Assembly: GCA_963677085.2 (NCBI GenBank)
Contig: CAXXFH010000004.1
Location: forward strand, 4,836,001 to 4,900,000
Source: G963677085 sp963677085
GTDB lineage: Bacteria; Planctomycetota; Planctomycetia; Pirellulales; Thermoguttaceae
DNA: 64,000 nucleotides
Direction: 5' to 3'
Made by a program: the position numbers and the translations under genes. The notes under the pieces were generated by a model that worked only from the letters and a program-made list of their open reading frames with translations, made no database searches and was not told the DNA's origin. Position 1 is the stretch's first letter. Every line of letters starts with the position of its first letter. Positions 53,704-62,533 of the stretch are shown one piece after another.

Positions 53704-54396
53704 ATGAGTCGAATCATGGGGAAGCGAGTGGTGTGCCTTACGGCGGTTTTGGTGGCTGTCGGTTGCGCGATGGCTGGGCAACACGCCGGCGCAGAAACAA
53801 TGGCCATCCAGGACTGGTCGGTGGCGTCCAGCCACTACGCGGTACGTACCAGCGTTAACCTTGGGTACGAGTTCACCGTTGGAACTGACTCGATTACCGT
53901 CACCAAGCTGGGGGTCTTCGACTACGGCGCCGGCAACGACGGCGACACATTTGGGTCCCACGAGGTGGGTATCTGGGAGGTCACGGGCGACCACGAATTA
54001 GTGGCCTTCGCCACGGTGACGGATAGCTCTCCACTCGAGGGAACGACGATCGATGACGCTGGCCAGTTTAGGTTCGAGGAGCTCTCCTCCACAGTGGAAT
54101 TGAGCGCCAATGCTACCTATCGGATCGCTGCATACTATGGCTCTACTAATAGCGACGCTGCGACACTCGGCGACACCGGCGATTTCCTGTTGTCGACTGC
54201 CGATGAAATCGCCTACGTTGCTCCCTATTACGGGTATACAGGTGGGCTAGCTTATCCCAACGATTTGTCTGGACGGCCAGCCTCTTACTTCGGCCCAAAC
54301 TTCCAGTTCGTGCCTGAGCCGGGTACGCTGGGCCTGCTGCTTAGCGTGGGGGTGGTTGCATTAGTCGTGCTCGTGCAGCGCCGTCGGTCGCGCTGA
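53704..54396 (+). CDS. PEP-CTERM protein, 230 aa
   Basis: A surface-sorted protein. Signal peptide MSRIMGKRVVCLTAVLVAVGCAMA; a beta-sandwich core (TSVNLGYEFTVGTDSITVTKLGVFDYG..., YRIAAYYGSTNSDAATLG), resembling DUF4082-like domains; then VPEPGTLGLLLSVGVVALVV followed by RRRSR, the PEP-CTERM sorting tail recognised by exosortase. No exosortase gene lies in the window. It is the first gene after the regulon promoter. Confidence 0.88.
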   Translation: MSRIMGKRVVCLTAVLVAVGCAMAGQHAGAETMAIQDWSVASSHYAVRTSVNLGYEFTVGTDSITVTKLGVFDYGAGNDGDTFGSHEVGIWEVTGDHELVAFATVTDSSPLEGTTIDDAGQFRFEELSSTVELSANATYRIAAYYGSTNSDAATLGDTGDFLLSTADEIAYVAPYYGYTGGLAYPNDLSGRPASYFGPNFQFVPEPGTLGLLLSVGVVALVVLVQRRRSR

Positions 54397-54443
54397 GAAG
54401 GTGCCGTGTGTCCATGTATCTGCAAACACCGAAGGGATAAATG

Positions 54444-55838
54444 ATGTCGAACACGCTCTCCAGGCGACGGTTTCTCAAATCCACGTCTCGCACAGCAGCC
54501 CTAGGCGTGGCGGCTTCCTATTGGGCTACCGATGCACCAGCGCGAGCGGCCTATTTCCAGGCCAAGAACGATCGTCCGTTCGTCGCGGCAATCGGGGTCG
54601 GCGGGCGGGGGTTGCCCGTTACCAAGCAAGCCGCCCAGTTTGGCGATGTCGTGGCCGTTTGCGATACGGACCTGGCCTACGCCGAGCGAGCCAACGCCGC
54701 ACTTGGCGGCAAGGCTGCCGTGTTCCAAGACTACCGCAAGATGCTTGACGCTTGCCCGGAAATCGACGTGATCATCAACGGCACGCCCGACCACTGGCAC
54801 ACGGCGATCAACGTCGCGGCGTGTCGGGCGGGCAAGGACATCTACACGGAAAAGCCGCTGACCCTCACGATCGAAGAGGGGCAAATCCTTCGGCGCGTCG
54901 TCAGCCAGACAGACCGGATCGTTCAGGTCGGCACGCAGCAACGGAGCCAGCCCCACTTCCGCACAGCTTGCGAGCTGGTGCGCAACGGACGCATTGGCAA
55001 GCTTCAGCAGGTCGTCGTGCTTCTTCCGCTTTACTCGTACAAGGGCGGGCCATTCAGCCCGCAGCCGGTCCCGCCGCAAGTCGACTGGGATTTGTTTCAA
55101 GGCCAGGCGCCCGAGCGGCCGTTTTGTCCGCAACGGTTCCATTTCAGCTTCCGCTTCTGGTCGGAGTACGGCGGTGGCAAGATTACCGACTGGGGGCAGC
55201 ACCACATGGACATCGCCCACTGGGGTATGAACGTGGAAGACTCCGGCCCGTTGGAAGTCGAGGCGAAAGGCTTTTTCCCGAACCGCGGCAAACCGAACTG
55301 CTACGACAACGCCGACCGGTTCGTCGCCCGAATGAAGTATCCCGGCGATATTGACCTGCTCTTCATGGTCGTGCGCGACAAGAAGTATCTCAAGAGCATG
55401 GCCGACGGCGACATGACCTCGGCCGAGGACGCCGAATTATTCGCCGGTGTTCCGGATTGCTGGAAGGCCGAGCAGCGCGACGGGGTCATGTTCGTCGGCG
55501 ACAAGGGACGCCTGTTCGTCAACCGGGGTAAGGCGTATGGCAAGCCCGTAGAAGAACTGGCCGACAATCCGCTGCCTTCGGACGCCATCCGGCTTTACCA
55601 GAGCAACAACCACATGGGCAATTTCTTCGATTGCGTCAAGAGCCGCAAGCAGCCGATTAGCACGGTCGACGTGGCGCACCGTGCGATCACGGCCTGCCAT
55701 CTGGGAAACGTGTCCATGCATTTGAAACGGAAGATTCATTGGGATCCGCAGACGGAGCAGATCGTCGGCGACGCGGAGGCGAGCCAGTCGATGTATGTCC
55801 GCCGCGAGCAACGCAAGCCGTACACGATTCCAGGGTGA
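54444..55838 (+). CDS. Tat-exported Gfo/Idh/MocA oxidoreductase, 464 aa
   Basis: Twin-arginine leader (LSRRRFLKSTSRTAALG), then FVAAIGVGGRGLPVTKQAAQ (Rossmann), VAVCDTDLAYAERANAALG, INGTPDHWHTAINVAACRAGKDIYTEKPLT with EKP, and RSQPHFRTACELVRNGRIG. The C-terminal domain carries YGGGKITDWGQHHMDIAHWGM, a typical substrate-site His cluster. It is probably a periplasmic sugar dehydrogenase or isomerase partner. It lies 47 bases after the first PEP-CTERM gene and is likely cotranscribed. Confidence 0.9.
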   Translation: MSNTLSRRRFLKSTSRTAALGVAASYWATDAPARAAYFQAKNDRPFVAAIGVGGRGLPVTKQAAQFGDVVAVCDTDLAYAERANAALGGKAAVFQDYRKMLDACPEIDVIINGTPDHWHTAINVAACRAGKDIYTEKPLTLTIEEGQILRRVVSQTDRIVQVGTQQRSQPHFRTACELVRNGRIGKLQQVVVLLPLYSYKGGPFSPQPVPPQVDWDLFQGQAPERPFCPQRFHFSFRFWSEYGGGKITDWGQHHMDIAHWGMNVEDSGPLEVEAKGFFPNRGKPNCYDNADRFVARMKYPGDIDLLFMVVRDKKYLKSMADGDMTSAEDAELFAGVPDCWKAEQRDGVMFVGDKGRLFVNRGKAYGKPVEELADNPLPSDAIRLYQSNNHMGNFFDCVKSRKQPISTVDVAHRAITACHLGNVSMHLKRKIHWDPQTEQIVGDAEASQSMYVRREQRKPYTIPG

Positions 55839-55897
55839 AGCATTGAGGTTATTCAACCCAATCACGATCCAATCTCGCGCATGACGGCAACGCACCA

Positions 55898-55959
55898 CAA
55901 GATATCTTACATTTTTTGAGTGTTTCTTTATTGTCGCCACTTCGGAGGGCGCGCAGAAT
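55898..55959 (+). promoter_or_regulatory. regulon promoter, copy 2
   Basis: AAGATATCTTACAT ends at 55912; TTGTCG (-35) is at 55931-55936 and CAGAAT (-10) at 55954-55959 after 17 bases. The TTTTTGAG tract matches copy 1 between the half-sites. Driven gene: PEP-CTERM at 56004. Confidence 0.75.
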
Positions 55960-56003
55960 CAGCCTCAGGGCTATATGTTTCCACCCTTTTTGGGAGATGC
56001 GCC

Positions 56004-56720
56004 ATGAAACGACTGGCAGTTCTTTTTGTTGCCTTGGGAGCGGCGATATTCTGCTGCGGAATATCGCAAGCGGCGTTGATCAACGTCGATTTCGGGACCG
56101 GAGGTGGTTATTCTGGTCTTGCAATGTACGCTGGCGGCGCAACCAGTGACACATGGAACGTCGCCACGACATCGAGCGTGACCGAGGCCAATGCCCTCTC
56201 GTTGGTCGACGCCGCCAACCAATCAACGGGAGTCGCGATGTACTACGGTGGAGCCGCGGGGATCTACAATTGGTCTGGTACCACCAATTTGCTGATGAAG
56301 GACTACCTTTACACCGACAATCCTGTGGGCAACTCCCTTTCGGTGTATCTGACCGGTCTTGCTGAGGGAACGTACGACCTCTACGTGTATTCTCAAGGTG
56401 ACAGCGGTTGCGGATACAGGACAACGACGTTCACGGCTGGCGGCCAGACTCTGTCGGTTGGGCCTACGGCCTACAATTATGCCGAGTTCAACGAAGGCGA
56501 AAACTCGGGCGTGTTGCAGGGCGTTACGGTCGGCAACGACGGCCTGTTAACGATTACCGCAACAAATGCCAGTACAGGCAGCAATCCCCGCGGAATGCTT
56601 AACGGTTTCCAACTCACGGAAGTCCCCGAGCCCGGGAGTATCGTTTTGGCGGTGGTCGGCATGGTCGTCCTCGTGGTCTTGCCTGGCTGTCGGCGCTACC
56701 TTGGGCAGTTGTCGTGTTAG
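56004..56720 (+). CDS. PEP-CTERM protein with atypical C-terminal tail, 238 aa
   Basis: Signal peptide MKRLAVLFVALGAAIFCCGISQAA. The mature domain opens INVDFGTGGGYSGLAMYAGGA, resembling a family of beta-sandwich cell-surface proteins in planctomycetes. The tail VPEPGSIVLAVVGMVVLVVL is normal but ends GCRRYLGQLSC, with two cysteines after the basic cluster, unlike its neighbours. ATG 56004 follows GGGAG. Regulated by the second regulon promoter. Confidence 0.87.
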   Translation: MKRLAVLFVALGAAIFCCGISQAALINVDFGTGGGYSGLAMYAGGATSDTWNVATTSSVTEANALSLVDAANQSTGVAMYYGGAAGIYNWSGTTNLLMKDYLYTDNPVGNSLSVYLTGLAEGTYDLYVYSQGDSGCGYRTTTFTAGGQTLSVGPTAYNYAEFNEGENSGVLQGVTVGNDGLLTITATNASTGSNPRGMLNGFQLTEVPEPGSIVLAVVGMVVLVVLPGCRRYLGQLSC

Positions 56721-56799
56721 AGGGAGGCATCGCCTCGCGGACGTGCGGTATCGAGGCAAGGCGGCACTCGCAAGAGGGGCGGGTCCGCCGGCAAAACGT

Positions 56800-56828
56800 T
56801 TGACATAAATCTCTTCTTGCGTGATACT
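56800..56828 (+). promoter_or_regulatory. sigma-70-like promoter of DUF1559 gene
   Basis: TTGACA at 56800-56805, a 17-base spacer, then GATACT at 56823-56828, 69 bases before ATG 56898. The TCTTACAT motif is absent, so this promoter is probably not in the shared regulon. Confidence 0.7.
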
Positions 56829-56897
56829 GATGGCGCTTGTCGCGTCATCTCGTCTCAAGTCGAAATCGACGTTTTCCGTCAGGAAAGGAGAAAGCTC

Positions 56898-57869
56898 ATG
56901 CGCCCACGGTGCAGAGGTTTCACCTTAGTTGAGCTCTTGGTGGTGATTGCCATCATTGGGATCCTCATCGCGCTGTTGCTTCCCGCGGTGCAATCGGCGC
57001 GTGAAGCCGCTCGGCGGCTACAATGCACTAACAAGATGAAGCAACTCGGGCTGGCGCTGCACAGCTACCACAGCACCCACGGTAGCTTCGCCCCGGGCTA
57101 CATCTCGAAGAAGGCCGCAACCGGCTCGAGCTGGTGCTACGGAGAGTCGGACTGCACGAAGCACGGCGCTCCCTGGTCCGTGTTGATCCTGCCCTACCTT
57201 GAGCAGACGGCCCTCTACGAGCGGTTCGACTTCAGCAAGGACTTTACCTCCACATCGCACTGTCCTTCCGAGGGTAGCTACACGAGCAACAACCATTTGG
57301 TATGGGATACGCCGCTGAGTCTTTACCAGTGCCCGTCCGATCCGGGTTCCCAACCCAATGTAAACAACACCAACTACCTCGGCGTGCAAGGTGGCGGTGA
57401 CTTCACTGACGCTGCGTGCAGGCACAGCACGCGGGTGTTTTTTCTCAACGGAGTGTTGTATCATAATTCAAAAACTCGTATCGGGCATATTACCGACGGC
57501 TCATCTCACGTCTTCCTGTTGGGTGAAACAAAATATATTCCCACGCCACCGCACCGCGACGGCAGGACCTACGGCGGCTGGGCCTCGGGTCCCCGAATGG
57601 ATACCTCTGGCACCAACCCTTACATGATGGCGGCCGCCACGGTGCAGATCAATGCGATAGCGAACACTGGAGGAGAAGTCAGGCCCTCGCCCGCCGACGA
57701 TCTGTTCCCTCGGATGTCGACGCTCTTCGGCAGTTTTCATATGGGCGGGTGCAACTTCACGATGTGCGACGGCTCGGTCCGCTTCGTCAGCGAAACGATC
57801 GATTTAACAACCTATCAGGCAACAGCCGTTCGCAACGACGGCCTGCCGTTGGGAGGATTGCCCGAATGA
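56898..57869 (+). CDS. DUF1559 pilin-like protein, 323 aa
   Basis: Prepilin-like N-terminus GFTLVELLVVIAIIGILIALL and LLPAVQSAREAARRLQC, then the DUF1559 fold with SVLILPYLEQTALYERFDFSKD, GGGDFTDAACRH and GGCNFTMCDGSVRFVSETID, ending NDGLPLGGLPE. ATG 56898 follows GGAAAGGAG. Its stop overlaps the ATG of the following lipoprotein (ATGA). Confidence 0.93.
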   Translation: MRPRCRGFTLVELLVVIAIIGILIALLLPAVQSAREAARRLQCTNKMKQLGLALHSYHSTHGSFAPGYISKKAATGSSWCYGESDCTKHGAPWSVLILPYLEQTALYERFDFSKDFTSTSHCPSEGSYTSNNHLVWDTPLSLYQCPSDPGSQPNVNNTNYLGVQGGGDFTDAACRHSTRVFFLNGVLYHNSKTRIGHITDGSSHVFLLGETKYIPTPPHRDGRTYGGWASGPRMDTSGTNPYMMAAATVQINAIANTGGEVRPSPADDLFPRMSTLFGSFHMGGCNFTMCDGSVRFVSETIDLTTYQATAVRNDGLPLGGLPE

Positions 57870-58300
57870 ACGTTAGCCGAATGGTACGACAACCGTGGCC
57901 GTTGCCAAGCATGCTTATCTTGTGCGTCGCAACGATCGTATCCATCGCCGGATGCGGTAAAAGTGACGGCCCTCAACGCTACGACCTGCACGGTACGGTT
58001 ACTTTTCGAGGTCAACCCGTACCTGCCGGCACGATCAACTTCACTCCCAATACTACGCAAGGCAACTCCGGCCCAGGCGCGTTTGCGCAGATTCGCGACG
58101 GTCACTATGAAACGTCAAGCGGCAAGGGTATCGTCGGTGGGCCGCATCGCGTGATGATCTTCGGATTTCCCAAGTCGATGGGAAGCGAAGGCAGCGAGGA
58201 GTCAGTCCCCGAGTTATTTCCACCTTATCAAGCCGAAGTCGAATTGCCCCGGGAAGACGGCAGTGTTGACTTCGAGGTTCCCGCAACCGGCAAACGCTAG
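57866..58300 (+). CDS. small lipoprotein, carboxypeptidase-regulatory-like, 144 aa
   Basis: ATG 57866 overlaps the stop of the DUF1559 gene (ATGA), so it is translationally coupled. Signal with lipobox: LPSMLILCVATIVSIAGC. The mature domain YDLHGTVTFRGQPVPAGTINFTP and EVELPREDGSVDFEVP resembles carboxypeptidase-regulatory (CarboxypepD_reg/transthyretin-like) beta domains common after DUF1559 genes in planctomycetes. Surface display with the DUF1559 protein is likely but inferred. Confidence 0.85.
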   Translation: MNVSRMVRQPWPLPSMLILCVATIVSIAGCGKSDGPQRYDLHGTVTFRGQPVPAGTINFTPNTTQGNSGPGAFAQIRDGHYETSSGKGIVGGPHRVMIFGFPKSMGSEGSEESVPELFPPYQAEVELPREDGSVDFEVPATGKR

Positions 58301-58310
58301 TGTGGTGCGT

Positions 58311-58410
58311 CCTAGTTGAGGGATCGTATCTTTGGCTGGATTTGTGTGCCATTGGCGTTACCAGCGCCTTTGGTTGTAGGCATTTCCGCACTGGCGAAGC
58401 CAGGGGCACG
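58311..58410. repeat. palindromic repeat, short form, copy 2
   Basis: TTGAGGGATCGTATC, TTTGGCTGGA and TTGTGTGCC precede ATTGGCGTTACCAGCGCC, then GCACTGGCGAAGCCAGGGGC. It matches 39631-39746 with scattered changes that partly break the palindromes. Confidence 0.72.
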
Positions 58411-58719
58411 CACGCGTTTTGACTTCACGGGCGTGCCATGCAGAGCACGCAAGAAGAAATAAATCTCGCTAAGACGCGAAGAAGCCAAGGACGGGGAAAA
58501 CTCGTCTCCTTTCTCTTTGCGTCTCAGTGCCATTGCGGGATCTATTCTTTTCTCGTAGCCCACCGTTGCCGCCCGGCTTGCGAAGCAGAGCTTCGCGGAA
58601 GTGGGTTTCCAAGCCATGGCTTGGGAACCAGCAATAACGCAGGGCTTTGCGGAAGTTGTTTCCCAGGCAGGAGTTTGGGAGCGGAAGCTAAAGTCTTTAC
58701 CCCCGTGGTGTGCGATGTA

Positions 58720-58779
58720 AAAAGTCTTACATCTTTTGCGAGCCTTTTCATTGACGCCATTTTGCACAGATGAGACAAT
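58720..58779 (+). promoter_or_regulatory. regulon promoter, copy 3
   Basis: TCTTACAT at 58725-58732, CTTTTGCGAG, a TTTTCAT half-site, TTGACG at 58751-58756 and GACAAT at 58774-58779 after 17 bases. The CGCCATTTTGCACA after the -35 resembles CGCCATTGCACA of copy 1. Driven genes: the run 58827-63403. Confidence 0.78.
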
Positions 58780-58826
58780 TGTGTCTGCTGGGGGTAACTC
58801 ATCATGCCCTTTCTGAGAGGCAAGAC

Positions 58827-59537
58827 ATGAAACCATCCGTGATTTTCGGTGTCCTGGCTTTAGCTTTCATCATCACGGGCGTAACCCGGGCCGACGTGAT
58901 CTACACGGAGGATTTTGGTGAGGGTCAGGTGGGTGGGGTCCAAACTTCGATGTATTCGGAAGGTTGGGGTGGTTGGTACGGCAGTACTGCAACAGATTGC
59001 AGCACAAGTTCCACCACCGGTGTATACCTTTATCCGGGTACTTCGACGTCGGACGGCCGCTACGTTTACACAGCAACGAATGCCCTTATCGCGACCGATG
59101 AAGTGCCAGTAGTCAGTACAAGCGATCTTCAGTCGATATCTTTCCTAGCCAACCACAACAGTACGAGTGCAACGGCGCGGATGGGGGTAATGATTGAAAG
59201 CAACTACTACGTGACCGACGAAACATTTTCCATGAAGGACGCAGGTAGCTCGAGTGACTGGGGCCTAGCCGAGACGCACACGTTTACTTGGACGAATGCT
59301 GCTTCCGCATGGCGGGTGCTGGATTTTGTGCCCGGTTCTACACTTGCCGTCGGCGACTTGGTTACCTCAGACTTAAGCGGGGACGTTGTGGCATTTGGCG
59401 TGTTTTTCAGCTCGAACGCCATGCGAATCGACAACTTCACCGTCAGTGCCGTGCCGGAGCCGGGAACTTTGCTGTTGGTATTTGCGGGTTTGGTTCCCCT
59501 GCTGGTTTGGCCCCGTCTGCGTCGCCGGTCGACGTAG
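58827..59537 (+). CDS. PEP-CTERM protein, 236 aa
   Basis: Signal MKPSVIFGVLALAFIITGVTRA; mature part starts DVIYTEDFGEGQVGG, a lectin-like beta-sandwich opening shared with the next gene. DLQSISFLANHNSTSATARMGV and WRVLDFVPGSTLAVGD follow. Tail VPEPGTLLLVFAGLVPLLV with RLRRRST. ATG 58827 follows GAGAGGCAAGAC. It is a close paralogue of the following gene. Confidence 0.9.
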   Translation: MKPSVIFGVLALAFIITGVTRADVIYTEDFGEGQVGGVQTSMYSEGWGGWYGSTATDCSTSSTTGVYLYPGTSTSDGRYVYTATNALIATDEVPVVSTSDLQSISFLANHNSTSATARMGVMIESNYYVTDETFSMKDAGSSSDWGLAETHTFTWTNAASAWRVLDFVPGSTLAVGDLVTSDLSGDVVAFGVFFSSNAMRIDNFTVSAVPEPGTLLLVFAGLVPLLVWPRLRRRST

Positions 59538-59625
59538 GTGTGAAGGAAACAAAGGTCTTCATGGCCTTCCTAACAATCGTTCGTGCTGGAGTTGGCTTAT
59601 CAGTTCCTTTTCTGGGAGGCAAAGC

Positions 59626-60369
59626 ATGAAATCCGCAGCGATTTGTAGTTTTTTGGCGTTGGTTTTTATCATCACGAGCGTTGCCCGGACCGAGGTGATC
59701 TACACAGAAGATTTTGATTCGGGCACGGGCGACACCGTGTCGCTGTCCTCCCAAGGCTGGGGAGGCTGGAATACCATCAGTGCAACCGATAAGAGCACTA
59801 GTACTGCGGACCAAATTTGCGTTTTCGTGGGTACCTCGCCGGCGAACGGGAAGAGCGGGTCAGATGGTCGCTACTTCATGGTGCGGAATGCCTCGACCCC
59901 GGCCCTTATCACGACCGCCGAAGTAGGATCGGTCGCCACGAGCGAGCTTCAGTCGGTCTCTTTCGTAGCCAACCACAGCAGCACCAGTAGTGTTGCGAGG
60001 GTCGTGGCCAAGATCGGAGACAACTGGTATGCCACCAGCGACACATTTTCCATGTTGTCAGCGGGTGACCCCTATGACTGGGACAACAAGGCAGATCTCG
60101 ACACGTTCACGTGGACCAACGCGGCCTCAGCGTGGCGGGCGCTGAATTTCACGCCAGCGAGCACCCTCACACTCGGCGATACGATTACCTCGGATCTCAG
60201 CGGGGATGTCACGGAATTTGGGGTGTATTTCGCGGGAGGCAGCGACATGCGGATCGACGACTTCAAAGTCAGCACCGTGCCGGAGCCAGCAACCGCGCTA
60301 CTGGCGATTGTCGGGCTCGTTCCCTTGCTGGTTGGAGCCCGTTTGCGCCGCCGGTTGGCGAGGCGTTGA
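59626..60369 (+). CDS. PEP-CTERM protein, paralogue of the preceding gene, 247 aa
   Basis: Signal MKSAAICSFLALVFIITSVA; mature start EVIYTEDFDSGTGDTVSLSS; core ELQSVSFVANHSSTSSVARV and WRALNFTPASTLTLGDTITS align with the preceding gene throughout. Tail VPEPATALLAIVGLVPLLV with RLRRRLARR. ATG 59626 follows GGGAGGCAAAG. Tandem duplication is clear from shared order and spacing. Confidence 0.9.
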   Translation: MKSAAICSFLALVFIITSVARTEVIYTEDFDSGTGDTVSLSSQGWGGWNTISATDKSTSTADQICVFVGTSPANGKSGSDGRYFMVRNASTPALITTAEVGSVATSELQSVSFVANHSSTSSVARVVAKIGDNWYATSDTFSMLSAGDPYDWDNKADLDTFTWTNAASAWRALNFTPASTLTLGDTITSDLSGDVTEFGVYFAGGSDMRIDDFKVSTVPEPATALLAIVGLVPLLVGARLRRRLARR

Positions 60370-60439
60370 ATCGATAAGCTGACGGTGGACAACGGGGAGT
60401 AGCTTTCTTCAATAATCGTACTCGGGAGGTTAACGGACG

Positions 60440-61378
60440 ATGCGACGAACAACAGCATTTTTGGGAACCTTCGTAGTACTGGTCCTGGTCGTGGGCAAAT
60501 CGGTTTCGGCCGACGTGATTGCCGCCGACGGGTTCGTCGTGGGTGACGGTGGGTATACCACGACCGGAAATATTACGGGGCAGAACCCAACGGTAACGGG
60601 GTTCACCGGAGCTTGGAGTACGAACACTGCGACAATCGGGGTCGTCGCCACTGGGCTGGAGTACCCGGGCGTAAATTGCGAGGGGGGCACGGCCCGATTT
60701 ACGCATACCGGCGACCTTCCCGATAACCCCCGGCAGGCTTATCGCTCCCTCGGCAGTTACGACGACACGCAAGACGCCTACTATTTCTCCGGGCTGATGT
60801 CGTTCGATGCCAACTTTGCGACCGATGTCGACAGTTACGCTCGAATGGGGTTCGTTAGCGGAACGAGCGACATCGACGCATATTCTGTTTTTGGCGTTCA
60901 GTGGGGTTTCCAGGGCAACGGCGACGGTGGGGTCGACGCTTTCGTCCGTGTTCGAAATTATCTGAACGGTACGGCGATGAACGAATACAAAATCGCCGAG
61001 GATGTTGCAGCAGGAACCCACCTGTTCGTCGTCAAACTGCAACCGAATTCGTCTGGAGGGAACGATGCCATGTCGATCTGGCTCGATCCGGCGGATGTCT
61101 CTTCCGAGGCGGCAGCGGGTGGCGCCACTTGGAGCCAGAGTACCTTGGCCTGGGTGCCTAGCGACGATCCTGGTTTTTCGACAGGGTATCTCGTCGACAT
61201 GCTTGTGCTCAAGAGCTTCTCTGTAGGCGCCAACGCAGTGGTCGGCTACGACGAGGCCCGCATGGGAACTGCATGGGACGATGGCGTGTCTGTGCCGGAG
61301 CCAGGAAGCATGATATTGGGCCTCGTTGGGTTGGTTTCCGTGCTGGTGTGGCCGCGATTACGCCGACGGTTGGTGTGA
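60440..61378 (+). CDS. PEP-CTERM protein, LamG/lectin-like, 312 aa
   Basis: Signal MRRTTAFLGTFVVLVLVVGKSVSA; mature DVIAADGFVVGDGGYTTTGN, then QDAYYFSGLMSFDANFATD and DAMSIWLDPADVSSEA, typical of concanavalin-like folds found in planctomycete PEP-CTERM proteins. Tail VPEPGSMILGLVGLVSVLV with RLRRRLV. ATG 60440 follows GGAGG. It lies 70 bases after the previous gene, in the same operon. Confidence 0.9.
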   Translation: MRRTTAFLGTFVVLVLVVGKSVSADVIAADGFVVGDGGYTTTGNITGQNPTVTGFTGAWSTNTATIGVVATGLEYPGVNCEGGTARFTHTGDLPDNPRQAYRSLGSYDDTQDAYYFSGLMSFDANFATDVDSYARMGFVSGTSDIDAYSVFGVQWGFQGNGDGGVDAFVRVRNYLNGTAMNEYKIAEDVAAGTHLFVVKLQPNSSGGNDAMSIWLDPADVSSEAAAGGATWSQSTLAWVPSDDPGFSTGYLVDMLVLKSFSVGANAVVGYDEARMGTAWDDGVSVPEPGSMILGLVGLVSVLVWPRLRRRLV

Positions 61379-61470
61379 AAAAGGAATGCGAGTTGTCCTT
61401 GTCTTGGGTCGCGTGCAGGGCAAGTGTGCAAGATCTGTAGCAGTAGCAGCCAGAGTATAAGAGATTGCAG

Positions 61471-62379
61471 ATGAGCAGAAGTTCTTCAATGTATTGTGCT
61501 ACTCGTTTTTTAGCGATTGGGATACTACCGTGGTGCCTGCCGTTGAGCGTGTTTTCTTCGGAAAGGGAGGGGGCGGCGCCCTCGCCTGTTTTCGACACGA
61601 ATGCGCAAACAGGCACGAGGAGCGAGGAGTCACTGAGCAAGCCGGGCTGGACGTTGACCTTCCAGGACGAGTTCGACAGTGACACATTGAACGAGGATCT
61701 CTGGAATCTCGGCCGCACCAAGCACAAAGTCAAGCATAAAGAGAGTACGCTACGGGAAATCTACCCCTATGAACTGAACGGCGGCGTGTTGAAGCTTCGG
61801 GTGGAAAGACGCAAAAAGCCCGATGCGAGCAGAGCCAAGGAGTTCGGTCCCGGGAATTTCGCTCCCTACACGGCAGGCGCGATTGCCACCTACACGGCCC
61901 CAGCCATTGCCACCTGGGGCAAGTTTACCCAGGCGTACGGTTGGTTCGAGGCTCGCTGCAAGATGCCCAAGGCATTGGGGATCTGGGAGGGGTTTTGGCT
62001 TATTCCAGAAAAACCTAGACCGGAAGCGTGTGAAATCGATATTTTCGAATCGCTCACTCGATGGAACGACGAGATCTCTTTGGCAATCCACCCAAAACTG
62101 AAAGGGGTGAAGTCTTGGGGGAAGGGTAAGGTTGCTGTGCCGGGATTGTCCGATGATTTTCACGTGTACGCCGTGAATTGGGAGCCTGGCAAGGTGACTT
62201 ATTACGTCGACGGTAAGCCGGTCGGCGAGTATTCGGGCAAGGGAGTGCCCTCGGCGCCGTTGTACATCATCGTGAGCTGCAGGACCGGTGGTTGGGCAGG
62301 CGACGCAGTTGACGAGGGCGCCTTGCCCGATGACTTCGAGATCGACTACGTGAGGGTGTACCGGAAGGAGACAGAATAG
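61471..62379 (+). CDS. secreted glycoside hydrolase family 16 protein, 302 aa
   Basis: GH16 beta-glucanase or galactanase-type enzyme. Signal RFLAIGILPWCLPLSVFSS; domain WTLTFQDEFDSDTLNEDLW; catalytic EIDIFE at Glu188, Asp190, Glu193; GIWEGFWLIPE before it; FHVYAVNWEPGKVTYYVDG and FEIDYVRVYRK after. It has no accessory domain. ATG 61471 (MSRSSSM) is preferred; an in-frame TTG two codons upstream is possible. It lies between PEP-CTERM and DUF1559 genes, which suggests a role of the whole run in polysaccharide use. Confidence 0.9.
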   Translation: MSRSSSMYCATRFLAIGILPWCLPLSVFSSEREGAAPSPVFDTNAQTGTRSEESLSKPGWTLTFQDEFDSDTLNEDLWNLGRTKHKVKHKESTLREIYPYELNGGVLKLRVERRKKPDASRAKEFGPGNFAPYTAGAIATYTAPAIATWGKFTQAYGWFEARCKMPKALGIWEGFWLIPEKPRPEACEIDIFESLTRWNDEISLAIHPKLKGVKSWGKGKVAVPGLSDDFHVYAVNWEPGKVTYYVDGKPVGEYSGKGVPSAPLYIIVSCRTGGWAGDAVDEGALPDDFEIDYVRVYRKETE

Positions 62380-62405
62380 TCGTCGACCTGAGATTCCGTC
62401 GACGT

Positions 62406-62426
62406 GTAGGCTGTGCTTCAGCACGG
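62406..62426. repeat. 21-base dispersed repeat, second copy
   Basis: Identical to 20123-20143 (GTAGGCTGTGCTTCAGCACG plus G), here upstream of a DUF1559 gene. Confidence 0.7.
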
Positions 62427-62533
62427 CTCACGTCGCGCTGCTATGCCAAGCAGTCGCCGTGTGTGTTTCAGGGTAGTGCGGTGCTAGCGAAACATTGCCT
62501 ATTTGCTGGGGGCCGAGCCGATGGAGGTTGGAG

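Larger units (their letters stand above)
58301..58826. other. repeat-rich intergenic region before the third regulon promoter
   Basis: Holds the second copy of the short palindromic repeat (58311-58410), a GACGCGAAG / CTCTTTGCGTCTC inverted pair near 58470-58525, CGCTTCGCGG-like hairpins, and the promoter at 58720. No gene is supported. Confidence 0.5.
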
